Positions 22,400-34,339 of a stretch of DNA of 64,000 nucleotides are shown here, in pieces (within the stretch, counting starts at the first letter, position 1; the number at the start of each line of letters is the position of its first letter). A model generated the notes under the pieces. It saw nothing but the letters and a program-made list of their open reading frames with translations, was not told the DNA's origin and did no database searches. A program made the translations under genes and the position numbers. Source of the stretch: Selaginella moellendorffii (Eukaryota; Streptophyta; Lycopodiopsida; Selaginellales; Selaginellaceae); contig NW_003314298.1 in assembly GCF_000143415.4 (NCBI RefSeq), forward strand, positions 727,014 to 791,013, in the 5' to 3' direction.

Positions 22400-23095
22400 G
22401 TCGACCTCTGATCTTCAAGTCGGCTCGAAGATGCTCATCGCGTCGTCGTACCGCTAGTTCTCCACCAGCTTGTGGACGAAAGTATTGAGCCGAGTCCTCA
22501 CGTCCAGCACCGAGAACATCTTGTCCGCGACTTTGAGGGCGTCGTCCAGGCGGTCCCTGAGCGTGGAACGTCCCTTCGTGGTGTACTCCAAGCTTGTCCG
22601 CCCGGCACAGCCCGTTGCCCAGCTGGTTGTATCCGGCGTCCAGCAGCCTCCCTCGAGCGGTGTGCTCGAGCTCATCCCGTCCTCTCGGTCGCAGCGCATG
22701 AGGAGCAGCCGGTTGAGAGCCGACCCGTGCGGAGTGAATCCACGCTCGGTCATCTCGGCCAGGACCTCGTCGTTGTTCTTGGAGTTGATGTAGCCGATGT
22801 AAGTCGCCGAGTAGGCCATCCTCTGGACCTCCGGGAGGTCACTGAGCTCGCTGGCAACCTCCAGCTTCTCGCCGTTGCGAAGAACCGTGATGAACCGATG
22901 GACGGCCTTGCTCTCGGCCGGGCCCAGCGGAAGAGCGGCAGAGCAAACTCGGCCATGGCGCACTGGCAAGCGATGCCTGTCTTTTCTTGCTTGAAACGCT
23001 GTTTCTCTCCGCCATCCGGTCGAAGACCCGGATCGCGTCTCCCTCGCCAGCCTCTTCCTCCTGTTCTTGAGCAAGGACGTGAGCATAGCATTGCT
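22400..23095 (-). pseudogene. P-class PPR gene fragment
   Basis: Matches the intact PPR gene at 35152-36714 (from its coordinates about 35490 to 36200) with many deletions and frame changes. Shared peptides include LDDALKVADKMFSVLDV, RMAYSATYIGYINSKNN and VLAEMTERGFTPHGSALNRL. It directly abuts the helicase fragment, but the order of the two is swapped relative to the intact pair. Confidence 0.85.
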
Positions 23096-23099
23096 CACA

Positions 23100-23805
23100 C
23101 CCCCTCACCACGGAGAGTGACCCAGACCGACCCTGATCTACTTTGTGCTCAACGTTTGCATTGAATGTTTACTTGGTGTTTATTTCCGATAATTCTTTTC
23201 CGGGTTTCCCAGTTCTGCTTGGTGATGTGTTTATGCTGATTGTCATATATGTGTGCTTGGACCACGGCATTCTGATAGCTTCCCTGGGCATTCTTATTTC
23301 ATCACTAGCCAATTCGCTTTCGAGCATTTTACTTCCTTGTACTTCCTTTTGCTCCGCAGTCTCTTTGATTTCCTACCACCTAGTTTCGTGCTGACAGACG
23401 ACTCGCTGTTTACGCCGAATCGGCAAAATCTGGTCTCCGAGGGGATCAAACCTCCTCTACCAGACGGAGGATGATGAAGCCGAACAACATTCTGGCTTCT
23501 AGAGTTGATTGAGCTGGGTTACTCAGACAACATGTTCGCTCTGATCATGTTTGTCTATGAAAAAGTCTTTGCTGTGTGGCTGGTCTTGTCAATCTATGAA
23601 AATGAAAATGGAGGAGACTGATAAAAAAGATAGTGAGAGAGAGATTCCCTGTTTGACTTGCCTGGAAGTCGAGATAGAAAGTGTTAGGCAGAGCAGAGCG
23701 CGTTACAGATAACAAGACTTCCTTTCTCGTCAAGGAGCTCTGCCCAAGGCCTGAGTTCTCTATCAATCAGCAGTGTGGAGCATCTCCAGGAAAAATCAAA
23801 AGGGA
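23100..23805. other. Unassigned spacer
   Basis: Between the PPR fragment and copy B. A plus-strand frame at 23143-23394 is hydrophobic (membrane-like by composition) but has no recognisable motif, no paralogue in the window and no convincing promoter, so I do not call it a gene. Confidence 0.4.
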
Positions 23806-25019
23806 GATGAGGTGATGAGCACTTGTATGAGGAGTTTACCTGGGGAAAGATAGGCATCCTTTGTCATCCGGGCGAAGCATTTGTACTTTTATCTTGAATA
23901 GATTTCCTAGACTGACAAAACATTTGAGCAAGGAATTTTTTCTGCTTACCCAAAAATGTGATGGTACCCGAAAAGACCACGAAACGCACAAAGGCTCGCA
24001 TTCGTGGCATGCGTTCAGCTTGTTGCTCTTAGAGATAAAGTTTGGGATTTAGATTTCGACTCATCTAGAGAATAAAACACAGATACGACCACTTCAAGTT
24101 CATTCATGCACAAGTTCAAATGAGCCAAAGATCGTGATCGACTAAAATTCTTTTCGTGATTGGATCCATTGCAAAAGGAAACAAGTTTGTCAACTTTCGA
24201 GAGAAAAAACCAGCACTGGATAATCCCTAGACAAAAGAATAAAGCAAAGGTATGAGAAACAAAGCCGAGGGAGTACCATCCTCTGCGACAGATAGATTGG
24301 ACTTTATCACCTGTGACGTTCCTCCAGTTAGATAGAAGATAAAACTCAAAGAATTTCTGAATAACTCTGCGGAGCCTGTGAGGGCCATCTTGATTGTAAA
24401 TCTTAGCTCCCATGTATCGCAAGCGGCCTCTTTGACATCTGGATGTGGCAAAACCTGTGTCAAATATTCAAAGATCCAAGAAAAAATGAGAGAGAAGAAC
24501 TTACTGCATCCACCAAGTCCCGTGCTCTTCTTCGGGAGCACAGGTGCTTTACATTGTGCCTGCTCTGGAAAAAATAACAAACTGCTTGCCACATCCTCCA
24601 GCGCAGGCCCTTGAAAATCAAGCTGTGATTGGTGGGCGCCCTGGGGTTTCCTTAGCAATTATGAGATTGAGCTTTTTTCTTTTTGAAGGTTTCGGTTCCT
24701 CCGGCCTCGTGAGCTTCACTTTGCCAAGCTCGCATTCGATAGATGAATCAAAATCAGCTCTTGCTGGAGCGCCAAGGTGCAGCGCCAGAGATGAAAAACT
24801 TTCGACACTTGCCATTCCTTCCTCGCTCTCGTGAGCCTTGGTCTGTCGCAAAGCCTTAGGGGCTTTCAAAACAATAGCACGCCCCCGGTGTGGAGTGTCC
24901 TTACGCCCCGGCCGGAGGTGGCCACCGCTACCGGGGCCTCTGCCCGCTGATAGAGCACGCGCCCGCACGCCGCGAAGGCTCGTGGCGTCAGGATGTGACC
25001 AACAGCGCCGACCGCCCGG

Positions 25020-25150
25020 AAAGCAATGGCTGTCCAATCTTGGCGTCGGGAACTTTCACGAACAGATCTCCGAGAGGGTTGAAGCTTTTCAAAGTCGCGA
25101 AACTATGTTTGTCTTCTCAAAGCATTTCCTTCTCTATCGCAGTGATATGT
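25020..25150 (-). pseudogene. METTL13 exon 5 fragment, copy B
   Basis: Same fragment as at 14586-14720 but slightly better preserved: GCTGTCCAATCTTGGCGTCG and CAGATCTCCGAGAGGGTTG match METTL13 exon 5, with an internal deletion. A degraded exon 6 piece (RQTKAHESEEG on the minus strand) lies just downstream at about 24830. Confidence 0.65.
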
Positions 25151-25359
25151 TGCGACTGGGAACAGTTTGGTCCTTCGAGAAAAACGAAGGATCAAGCCAA
25201 GGACAATTATTCTTTCTAGATTGCATTTGCTTTTTCACTTGGAAAGCTGTCTACATGCACCATCTCCGAGCCAGAGACAATTATTCTCCTGAATGTCGTT
25301 TGCTTAACCAAAAACTTCCAAACTAGAATGGATTTAAATTCTTGAAAATCATGCCGAAA

Positions 25360-26349
25360 TCAAACATGGCATAATCCTAGCACAAACCCAAATATTTTTT
25401 GAAACCCACTACAAACCCTTTGAATATCATTTCTTCTCCATGTTTTTGTTTGGTAGTTGTACAAAGCCAAAAAATCTGGATGTGCAATCAGAAGTATGTT
25501 GTTATAAGCCATACATACAGGTTCCACAATATTGTTCCATTGATGAGTAGTTTCTTCAACAAAACCTGTAGAATCCAGCTTCAATAAGTAACATGTAAAC
25601 TTGGTTGAAGTTGTCACAAATAAAGATTTTGCTGTTACTACAAGGGTATCAAAGTAAAAATATTCATCTGTCATACGATAGCCACGATGGTCCTGTGCCC
25701 GTGTTGTCACAAGATTAGATAAGTTGCTATCACATAAATTGAGGCGCCACACCTCAACATCCCCTGAAAATCCTATGCAATATATATATAACTTGTTATC
25801 CTTGATAATTGTATCGAATAATGTTTCACTAGGCACCAAAACTTTGTTCCACAATCCTGTTTTTCCTGAATCATATATATAAATCATGACTCCCTGCTCC
25901 ATGTCCCTAAGTACACAGGCCCAATAACGCTCTCCAGATAAGTCTATCCCCATTGCAGTCTCTTTAGAACATAGTTCACCATCCAAATAAAGTGGTGGGA
26001 GCATCTTAGATGCTCCAGTGAGAGGATTCCAGACCACAAAATCTTTTCCTCTCATCCCAAGTATCAAACCACCGCTAGAGTTCAAAACACGATCCATGTT
26101 ATGCTCCATGAGAACCCAATCACTTGCTTCTTGCCCCGCAAAGGGATTGCATCTGAAAAGAGGCCCTTCACTATCCAGATCTTGACCCAAAACATGAGGA
26201 GGACTACGATTCAAGTGTTGTGTGTAGTGAAGAGCAGCAAATCCCGGTGTCTCTATGAGATCCTTCCATTTCTTGCACACGGCTCTCGCGCGCCACAAAG
26301 CAACTGCTGGCAAGCGCTTGAGCACCTCCTCAACTGGGATCCAATCCAT
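25360..26349 (-). CDS. F-box protein, duplicate B
   Basis: Intronless 329-residue paralogue of the F-box gene at 14878-15861, open throughout. The F-box (residues 1-41) is identical except Ile to Leu near residue 40. The propeller differs at a few dozen positions, among them LYLDGELCSKETAMG and LVTTRAQDHRGYR (two extra residues). Retention of both frames after duplication suggests selection on both, or recent origin. Predicted role: SCF substrate receptor with unknown target. ATG at 26349, in the same promoter context as copy A. Confidence 0.88.
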   Translation of the reverse strand: MDWIPVEEVLKRLPAVALWRARAVCKKWKDLIETPGFAALHYTQHLNRSPPHVLGQDLDSEGPLFRCNPFAGQEASDWVLMEHNMDRVLNSSGGLILGMRGKDFVVWNPLTGASKMLPPLYLDGELCSKETAMGIDLSGERYWACVLRDMEQGVMIYIYDSGKTGLWNKVLVPSETLFDTIIKDNKLYIYCIGFSGDVEVWRLNLCDSNLSNLVTTRAQDHRGYRMTDEYFYFDTLVVTAKSLFVTTSTKFTCYLLKLDSTGFVEETTHQWNNIVEPVCMAYNNILLIAHPDFLALYNYQTKTWRRNDIQRVCSGFQKIFGFVLGLCHV

Positions 26350-27124
26350 GACTACCCTTACCTTGACCTAGCCTAAACGGCGATAGGGTTTGACCTTTCT
26401 TGCTTTAAAACAAGGGAAAAGGGGAGAGAACCCAGGAAAGGGTGCATTAGAATGCTGAAAACAACGACCGCGTCTGGATCACGAGCTCGCAAAGAAGGCC
26501 TTGCAGAGTTATATCCTGTGGTCACGGCCATCTTTGAGAGCCACGGTCTTGGACTTATCTTGGTAGACGGGTGTTTTCTTTTATTCAAGGTACGTTCTCC
26601 AGTGGCGATTGAACCAGAAGAAAGCGCTGTTCTCGGGACTTCCTGTAGGCACTGGAAAGCAAACTTACACTCCGATGAACTTTAGACTCGCTCGTGTCCT
26701 TCGTCCATGATCCAGGAAGATAAACTTGTCGGTGTTGGAGCTTCTTTTCCCAGCTGTAAACGTCACACTTCTCGGTAATGGAAGTGTCAAGTAGCCGATA
26801 GCTCTCTAGACCGGTTTTAGCTGACACGATCCTGTGCGCTTGGAAACGAATGAAGCTTCAAGTTGAGGTGAATCTCCATGCATTCTCGTGCAAGTAAGCC
26901 ATTCCCATCAACTCCAAGACGTTTTCCGCGTAGATCCATCTGTCAACCGTTTCCCATATGCTCGTAGATACCATCCTTAATCACAAAAACCGAGCAATGA
27001 AAGTTTGCGAAACCAAAAAATTACCAAACAGAGCAGTATTCCAGTTAAGGCAACACTCCACACTTCTCACAAAGAGGCAGTAGCAACACTAGTTAGTAGC
27101 GTCAAAACAAGTAGCTGGATGAAT

Positions 27125-29430
27125 CGAGCCCGTTACCTACGTCTTTGGCGAGCATCATCACAGATTGTGGAATCCTCGTGCTTTGCTGTTCTAATTTTTT
27201 TCGAAGCGTTCCTTCCTTTCTTTGCTTTGTAAAGGTTTTGGATGAGATGTAGCAGTTGCAAGGGAATTCTGTTCATGAGAAAGATTGTACCACAACCTGT
27301 TCTTCCTTCTCCAGAAAATGAAGCTCCTGAATACCTTTGCCATCCGATCCCAGTAACCTCGAGAATCGGCAATGAAGACTCGAGTAGTAAACACTTCGTG
27401 AAGATGTGAGATTGTTTCAAGAAAACCTGAGTGTTCAGATGTTGCATGCGTTTTCGCATGTCGGGTTCTCCAGCGACTTCTGTTGTATCTTCCAAAATGC
27501 TTTGCTCGGATGGAGCCGCGCCTGATGTCAAAAAAGAAAGTAACGAAACCTCTTACAATATCTGCTAGCTTTTCCACAATTGCCTGGAGTGTCCTTTTTT
27601 CGCGATGCAACCGTCACTTCGTTAAGCCGCATCTTGCACCGTCAATAGGAAGGCATTGCTTTCATCTGCATCAATAGCTTTGGACGCAATGTAGTGTTGA
27701 GAACAACTCCGAGTTGTTGAAGTTTTCATAGTCATTAGGATCGAGCCAGCGAATACGCGACTGCGATCTAAACTACTTACCTGATTAGTTAGGCACACTA
27801 TATAGTGTCAGAGACCTTTGCCTTGCTAGCTTCTACAAAGTGACCTTTGGTACCATCACTTTGGCACCAGGACATCTGTGTAGTGCGTCTCCAATGCTGT
27901 TAAGACGGCATAAGCCACCGCCTATATGTTAGAAAAACATTGAGAATCGATAATAATCTGGTCACCCTTACATTCACTAGAACAAATGTGTACCCTGGCC
28001 AGGAGCTGATAATCACGTCATCCTCGCCAAATGTTTCTGTCATTCTGTCATAACCTCTTCCACAAAAGGCGCAGTACTGTGTCCTGGAGGAATTTGTCAG
28101 ATAAGCAGAAGTGCTTAACTTGCAAACTTCCAATAATTTTCTTCGACGTGAAAAAGGCTTTACCTCCGCAATATTCCTTAAATACAAAAGTCCTGCTTCT
28201 TACTTTACGACAAGGGGAGCCGATTGCAAACCTTCACATTATAGATGCTAGCGAGCTGCAAACAACAGCTTGAGGCTGCTACAACGGAAGTTCAGAGTAG
28301 AGTACCTCGGAAGTACATGTTGGTTGTGGATTTCCACGTCTGTAGGAATCTCTGAGATTTTTCATTTAAAGGCATGCGTTGATCCACCAAAAACCCGTCA
28401 CTTGTAGTCGCAACAAAGCCATCAGTTTCCGCCATGAGTCGCTTGCATCTTTTCCTCGCAGGAGTCTAATCAGAAGCCACGTGAGAGAAAGAAAATCATC
28501 TTGAACGACATACTCTCGACAGGCACAAGCAGCGGTTCGGAATTACTTCCAGGCAAGAACTTCGGTGCAGTGACACCAGATGGCGGCTGAAAGAAATAAC
28601 AGGGAGGCGATGCCTCGTCAAGATAATTCTCAAAAACAAAAGCCAGAAGCTGGGAAAGTTGCTCTTCAACACCTGCAAAAATCCGTTTCTAGCGAGCCAT
28701 AATCTTAAGTACTCATTTCTGTTGCGGCTTACCTCCTGTCGTTTAGGCTCACTCTCATCCCTGGCAGTGATTATAAGAATCAACAGCTCATAATCAATGG
28801 TAGGCAATCTTCCCAAATGCAAGGTACCTGAAAGACTCCATTGTGAAATCGAAAGCGTACCGAGTTTGGTATAAATGACTGAAACACCGTAATACAGTAA
28901 ACTCCATTGCCAGGACCCATACAATGGTAGTCTTCGCCGTCCAAAATGGTGCACTTTCGTACCAACCTCCAAAACGCGACAGTCTCCCCCACTGAAAGAG
29001 ATAAACGCAAATATGAAAGGTGAAGAAAAACAGCAAAATTTAGTAACCTTTCTCAGGGCAAGTTCCCATGATGTACTGATAAACAGCTGCAATTTTCCAA
29101 CGCATTCATCATCGTGCTCCCTATAGATTGGCCACCATCGCACACGGTCGCTCTGAAACATTCACGGGTACCTGGTGCACAGAAAAAAGCGAAAGTTTAA
29201 AAAGAAATTCCATAGAAAGCAAAGGACCTGTTCCACAGCACACTTTGGATCCAACGTGCGAAGTGCAGTATATTCGTCCATATATTTCTAGATGATCAGA
29301 ATTCATACTTGACATAAAACTGAAAAGCATATTAGTTACTCACCCGTGACAACGCGATACCCTTTACTCCCCTGGAAGCCTGAAGAAAGCCTCGTCAAGC
29401 TGTTTGGTGAAGTTCTGCCTGGCTTTGTCA
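27125..29430 (-). pseudogene. Decayed gene of the At4g24610/At5g65440 family, copy B
   Basis: Near-identical to copy A (16602-18840), with the same peptide islands: SDRVRWWPIYREHDDECVGK, LYGSWQWSLLYYGVSVIYTK, VEEQLSQLLAFVFENY, VIISSWPGYTFVLVN and VFIADSRGYWDRMAK. The frame changes inside the exon near 27440 and in the A-run near 27600 are shared with copy A, so the gene was already broken before the segment duplicated. A ~110-bp insertion near 27672-27765 is specific to this copy. Confidence 0.75.
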
Positions 29431-29569
29431 CTCTTCGCCTCGTGTGGAGCTTCTGTAGAAACACCAGTCGGTTTTGAAGTATATCATCCCATGCTTCGAC
29501 ATCATCTTCTCAGTTGAAGAACAAAAATGCTCCAAGTTTTTTCCAATTTTTACATCCTGGTGAGGTCAT

Positions 29570-30960
29570 GATCTGAGCCAGAGTTCCTTCAGCATCTTCG
29601 TGAGCAGGTGACGCAGAAAGTAGCGGATTTGATGGCCAACTTCCCAGCATCTACTGTGGAGTGTGATATGTGCTACCTTTCTCAAGAATGAGAGAAGTGA
29701 TTGATCGTTTTTGTAATATAGAAATTCGTTTTTGTAAGTTTCTCTAGGCACTGGACGACAGGCGGATGAAGATCACACGTCCAGGGAACATTTTCTATCT
29801 GTTATGAAAGAGACGACGGGGATCTGTCCATGATCTCATGGCCGATTTCATGTGAGTGTTTTTCTGAGTTCTTATCAACATCAATGTTTCCAGCAAAGTA
29901 TCGCTGCGATAGAGAAGGAAAATATTTTCAGGAGAGGTTTTGCGACTTTGAAAAGCTCGAACTGGGAGGAACATTGAAGCAGCCACGCGACGAAAATGCA
30001 GGTGAAGCTATTTTCTTCTCGATCAATTCGCTTTCTAGTTCTCGAATGATTCGATCGACTTCGTTCTTGACAAAGGAGCACTGGATGCTGTGCATGGACA
30101 GGCGGATGAAGGTCACACGTCCGGGAAACGTGTTCTATCAGAGGTGCGCTTTCTTTTCCTTTCCATTTCGTTCTTCGTTCTTTTCTCGAGAGTGACAGTT
30201 TTTTTGAACAGGTCAAAAGAGTGTTAAGGCTTTTGGGAAAGTATGATTGCATCACCCAGATACTTGGCTCATGTATGCTACAGAGGGTGCGGGCCACAGA
30301 GCTCCAAGTCAAGGTGAACAAGCTCGCAAATTCTCCTCCCGTATGAGATTTCTTCGTGGGGATCGGATCGAGTTTATCCAAGCATGTGTTGGTAATTTGT
30401 ATTTCTAGATTTTTAAGCGTGCGTTGTTGCTTTCAAGGGCGAACCGAAAAATCTCAAGGAGAAGGACATGTAAGTCTGGTGGTAGTAAAGGTTTTGAAGG
30501 TTTTCACATGTCTTTCAATACCATAGGATTTTGGCACTGGTAACATGGACACTCAAGGCGTTTGTACCACGTCAAGGAATCCCGCGGATCGCTTAGAAAT
30601 GTACAAGATGGTACCGATTGAGCTATAGTGCTCTATGAGAAGGCTATCAGCGGTATGCTGGCCCTGTGCTCTAAAATGCCTTTTGCTTGTATGCAAAGAC
30701 TCCACAAGGGGACCAACAACTGGCGTGGTTGGGAGATTCCACCGAAAGGAACGTCCTTCCAGCGATTTGGCACACAAGTCGCGGCATCTGTAGACGAGAA
30801 TGATCCTACTTGGCCAAAGATTACAAGGCTGTGGAACTGGAGGCTGGTCGAACATTTCAATGTACAGCACATTCCGTAATATCTGCTTGCTAAAATGTTT
30901 TAGAAGGTTTTTGGAGCAAATGGCATCTAGGCCAAGGGTCCTTAATAACTCAATCAATGG
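29570..30960. repeat. Inverted counterpart of 18930-20370
   Basis: Going up in coordinate, blocks match 20370-20250, then 20090-19560, then 19540-18930, all in reverse complement. The first block keeps the C-terminal coding end ECDMCYLSQE of the hypothetical protein at 20252-20911, now on the plus strand. Confidence 0.8.
29745..30340 (+). pseudogene. METTL13 exon fragments, plus strand
   Basis: Contains partial exon 2 (about 29760-29800 and again 30040-30145), a compressed exon 5 (about 29895-29995) and exon 3 (about 30212-30260, VKRVLRLLGKYDCIT) in the order 5, 2, 3. No coding continuity. Confidence 0.7.
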
Positions 30961-30999
30961 CTTGGATTTAGGTTCCCTGGTGTATATATATATTTTAGA

Positions 31000-31515
31000 G
31001 CAACAGTTAGCATAGGAATTCTTTGAGAGAGTTTACTTCACTCTATTTGTTTAGGTACTAATATGTTCTTCTACATGAAGAAGGGAGGACATTATCCTTG
31101 TAGTGAATACAACATTCTGATGGTCATGAAATTCTGCTTTTTTTATTATCTCTCTCATTTATCATTGCTTTTTTTAAGGGCAGGAACTATAAGTCTTCTA
31201 TGAACCGCTTTGGAACTTGCCCTTGTGGCTGGACAACTGGAAGTTTTTGTACAAGCTGACAAATGCAGTTGGTGGGGGTCTTCAGAAGAAGGAAAGACAC
31301 TATTCTGACAGTGAATGCAATGTTCTAATGGTGGTGTTTTTTAAGATCTAAGCTTGCAACCAAAGCTTGGAAGTACACTAATGTGTTAGCAGCGGAGAGA
31401 CGCGCACGAGGAGGGCTTTCTGTGTATTCAACTGTATATGGATGGTACATATACATGGAACTACTGCCAGGTGGGCATAACTACATGCCACATCATCTTT
31501 ACCTCTAACACTCCC
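31000..31515. other. Unassigned spacer
   Basis: Between the inverted block and the helicase 3' fragment. No frame or repeat recognised apart from generic T-rich sequence. Confidence 0.4.
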
Positions 31516-31519
31516 ACTC

Positions 31520-31830
31520 ACCATCAAGCGGCTTCACCACTCGCAAGGTTTCCTGTTACCAACAACAGTGCTATCGGCTTCGAGAATGGGGACGTTACAG
31601 GAGGGGCTATAGAGAGAGGATCTCTTCCGGGAAGCGTAGCACAGCAGGGGCCGGAGCGGGAGTTCCAATGCTAAGCGGAGCCGCGGACGAAGCCAGTCTC
31701 CTAGCTCATGGGTGATTCCCTAATGACTATGGAGTCGCCAACGATGGTGGCTAGGCGAGATCATTCGATCGATTGTGTTTGCTTGTCGGTGATTTCTAGC
31801 TAGCAGCAGGGACGCTAACGCAATGGCTGA
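31520..31830 (+). pseudogene. DEAD-box helicase 3'-end fragment
   Basis: On the plus strand, matches the RS/RG-rich last exon and 3' flank of the intact helicase: [20 protein letters not shown], then a broken RGYRERISSGK, then the sequence past the stop. It corresponds to 36900-37240 in reverse complement. Confidence 0.8.
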
Positions 31831-32439
31831 TTTCCAAGCAAAGAGCGGGCCAAAAGTTCGATTTTGCAACAGCTAATACAAGGCTGGGCTAGGGCTGTTG
31901 AGAGCGAGAGAATGATGGCTGTTGCGCTCGTGGTGGATGCTTTACGAATTCATCTCCAAAAGTTTTGCGGTGTGAGATGAGCAATAGCATTTCTTTTGAG
32001 AGATTTTGCTTCACTCTCTTTCTTAGTAAGTACCAATGTGTTTGGTCTCCAATAGAATGTAGGACACTATTGTCGCAGTGAATGCAACAGGCGCTCTTGG
32101 ACGCATGAAATGAAGTTCTTCACTTGCAGCTAGAGCTCTCTTGGATCGTTACCCTTTTTGCTGGTCTTCTCGTCTCTCTCATTTTTTCATTGCTTTTACT
32201 ACAAATCAATGCTGAGGATGATGACTACATCCGAAAGCGGAAGAGAGCTTCATCCGAGTTTGCAAGCGGTAAAATTTGCCGGCCTCAATCCAACGGGCAT
32301 TGAAGATCTCCTTCGTGGCAGGTGGAGTATAGTTACAGATCATATTGCTAGGACGGGCAAGATTGAGATTTGTTTCTTTTGAAGGTTTTGTTTCCTCGGG
32401 CCTCAACTTTTGCTACAGGACGTTCTGATGTTTGAAGTC

Positions 32440-33010
32440 AACGTTTGAGATGAGTGTGGTCCATGTTACCAGGCATGAGTATTTGGCACCTGGTAGATAG
32501 CTACTTGCCAACCATGTCGAAACGTTGGTAATAGGAGTCCTGTTATAAAACAGAAGAAGGTACGTGATCTTTGATAAAAGGAACACCAGTAAGTGATGCA
32601 AGCATACTTAAACCTTAAAAAGAAGAACGAAAGAGAAACTAAAAAGGAAAGGAAAAGCACCTCCCGGGTCATCCGCATGTCCAAGAATAGCATCCAGTGC
32701 TCCTATTTAAAGAACGAAGTCGAATGAATCGCTAGAACAAAGAAAAGCGAGTAAAACACATTGTTCTCAGCTCGATCGAGAAAAGAGATTCAAGAAAAAT
32801 ATGCATTTCCGGGAAACATTGGTGTTGGACGTTCATAACTCAGAAAAACACTCACGTGGAAATCAGCAAGGACAGATTGCTGTCGTCTCTTTGGCAGCGA
32901 ATAACGACTTCATCTCTGCCAAACAATCGGTGGTTACAACTGAGGGAAAGGCGAAGCACCTCTGATAGAGACGTGTGATCTTCACCCGCCTGTCCACGCA
33001 CCGCAGTGCC
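32440..33010 (-). pseudogene. METTL13 exon fragments, highly degraded
   Basis: Part of exon 4 (about 32490-32540, minus-strand peptide TFRHGWQVAIYQVP), a remnant of exon 3 (about 32595-32615), and exon 2 pieces (about 32660-32730 and 32950-33010). The most decayed of the METTL13-derived clusters in the window. Confidence 0.6.
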
Positions 33011-33317
33011 TTGTCCATTCAAGTAAAAGAGTAAACTATCAGAAAAAGAAATTTACCAAGACAGAAGGGTGCCTAGCGGCTAAGAAACATAGAATAAAAC
33101 TAAGTTATAATCTCTTCTCCTCATGAGAAAGGAAGGACATATCATACTCGACAGTAATCAGCCATGAAAGCAGCCACTTCTGCTCTTGGAAAAATGAGAA
33201 GATGCCAAAGGAAGCTTCCTAAAATGATAACACAAATCTTGACACCACCAACCTTCGTCAGTTTGTACGGAAACCTTAGTGACACCTTAAACCTAAGGAA
33301 AAAAGGTTTATGAGGTT

Positions 33318-34185
33318 GTGAGGACGGTAATTGAGGAGGTGCTCAAGCGCTTGCCAGCAGCTGTTTTATATTCCCGAATGAGAGGCGTGTGCAAGCAATG
33401 GAAGGATCTCATAGAGACACCCGGATTCGCAGCTCTTCACTACACACACCACTTGAATCGTAGTCCACCTCATGTTTTGGGTCTAGAGTTTCATCTTTAC
33501 AGATGCAATCCTTTCGCAGGACAAGAAGCAAGGGCTTGGGTTGCCATGGAACATAACATGGATCATGTTCTAAACTCTAGCGGTGGGTTGTTGCTTGGGA
33601 TGAAAGCAGAGGATTTTATGGTCTGGAATCCGCTCACTGGAGCATCCAAGATTCTCCCCCCACTTCGTTTAGAAAGTAAACCATGTTCGAAGGAGACTGC
33701 AATGCGGATGAACTCATCTGGAAAGTATTATTGGATCTGTATATTAGTGCCAGAAAAGCAGTCAATCTACGCATATGATTCAGGAAAAACAAGACTGTGG
33801 AACAAGGTTGATCTTGACAAAAAATATGTTTTGAATACAATTATCAATGCTAATTGGGATAACAATCATGGTAACAGCAAATTCCTTCTTTATGACAATT
33901 GCAACCAGCTCTACATGTTATTTATTGAGGCTGGATTCTAAAGGTTTAGTCCAAGAAGCTAGTCACTCATGGCGTACTTATCCATGGCTCTATGTTGAAG
34001 AACCTTCTTGTCTGCTTTATGACAACATATTTTTGATTGTGCATTCAGAATTTTTAGCCGTTTACAACTGCCAAACAAAGACTTGGAGAACTAATAACAT
34101 TAGGAAGGATGGGGATGGGTGGTTTGAAAATGTTTTGGGATTCGTGAATATTTTTAATAATTGTAGAAAACTTAAGAAAATATAA
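33318..34185 (+). pseudogene. Third F-box paralogue, frameshifted and inverted
   Basis: A 207-codon frame closely matches the N-terminal two thirds of the F-box duplicates (EEVLKRLPAAVLYSRMRGVC, RCNPFAGQEARAWV, NSSGGLLLGMKAEDFMVWNP) but lacks their MDWIP start. A frame break with loss of about 40 residues occurs near 33850. The next frame then gives SSTCYLLRLDSKGLVQEASH and FLAVYNCQTKTWRTNNIRKD to a stop at 34185. It lies in opposite orientation to the two intact copies. Confidence 0.8.
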
Positions 34186-34339
34186 GGTATATTCCAAGGA
34201 TTTTCGTTAATCTGCTTAATTTTAAACCAAACCAAACGAATATTTCCTTCTGTGCCAGAGCATTCGATCATGCCTAGTCCTTGGAAAACCTTGGCTTGGG
34301 CTCCTCCAAAAAGTAGAGCGCGTGATTGATTGAGTTATT

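Larger units (their letters stand above)
23806..29515. repeat. Segmental duplication, copy B
   Basis: Counterpart of 13736-18915 in the same orientation. It includes the second intact F-box gene and the second decayed At4g24610-like gene. An extra ~110 bp around 27672-27765 is absent from copy A. The right boundary (about 29515) is immediately followed by inverted sequence. Confidence 0.88.
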
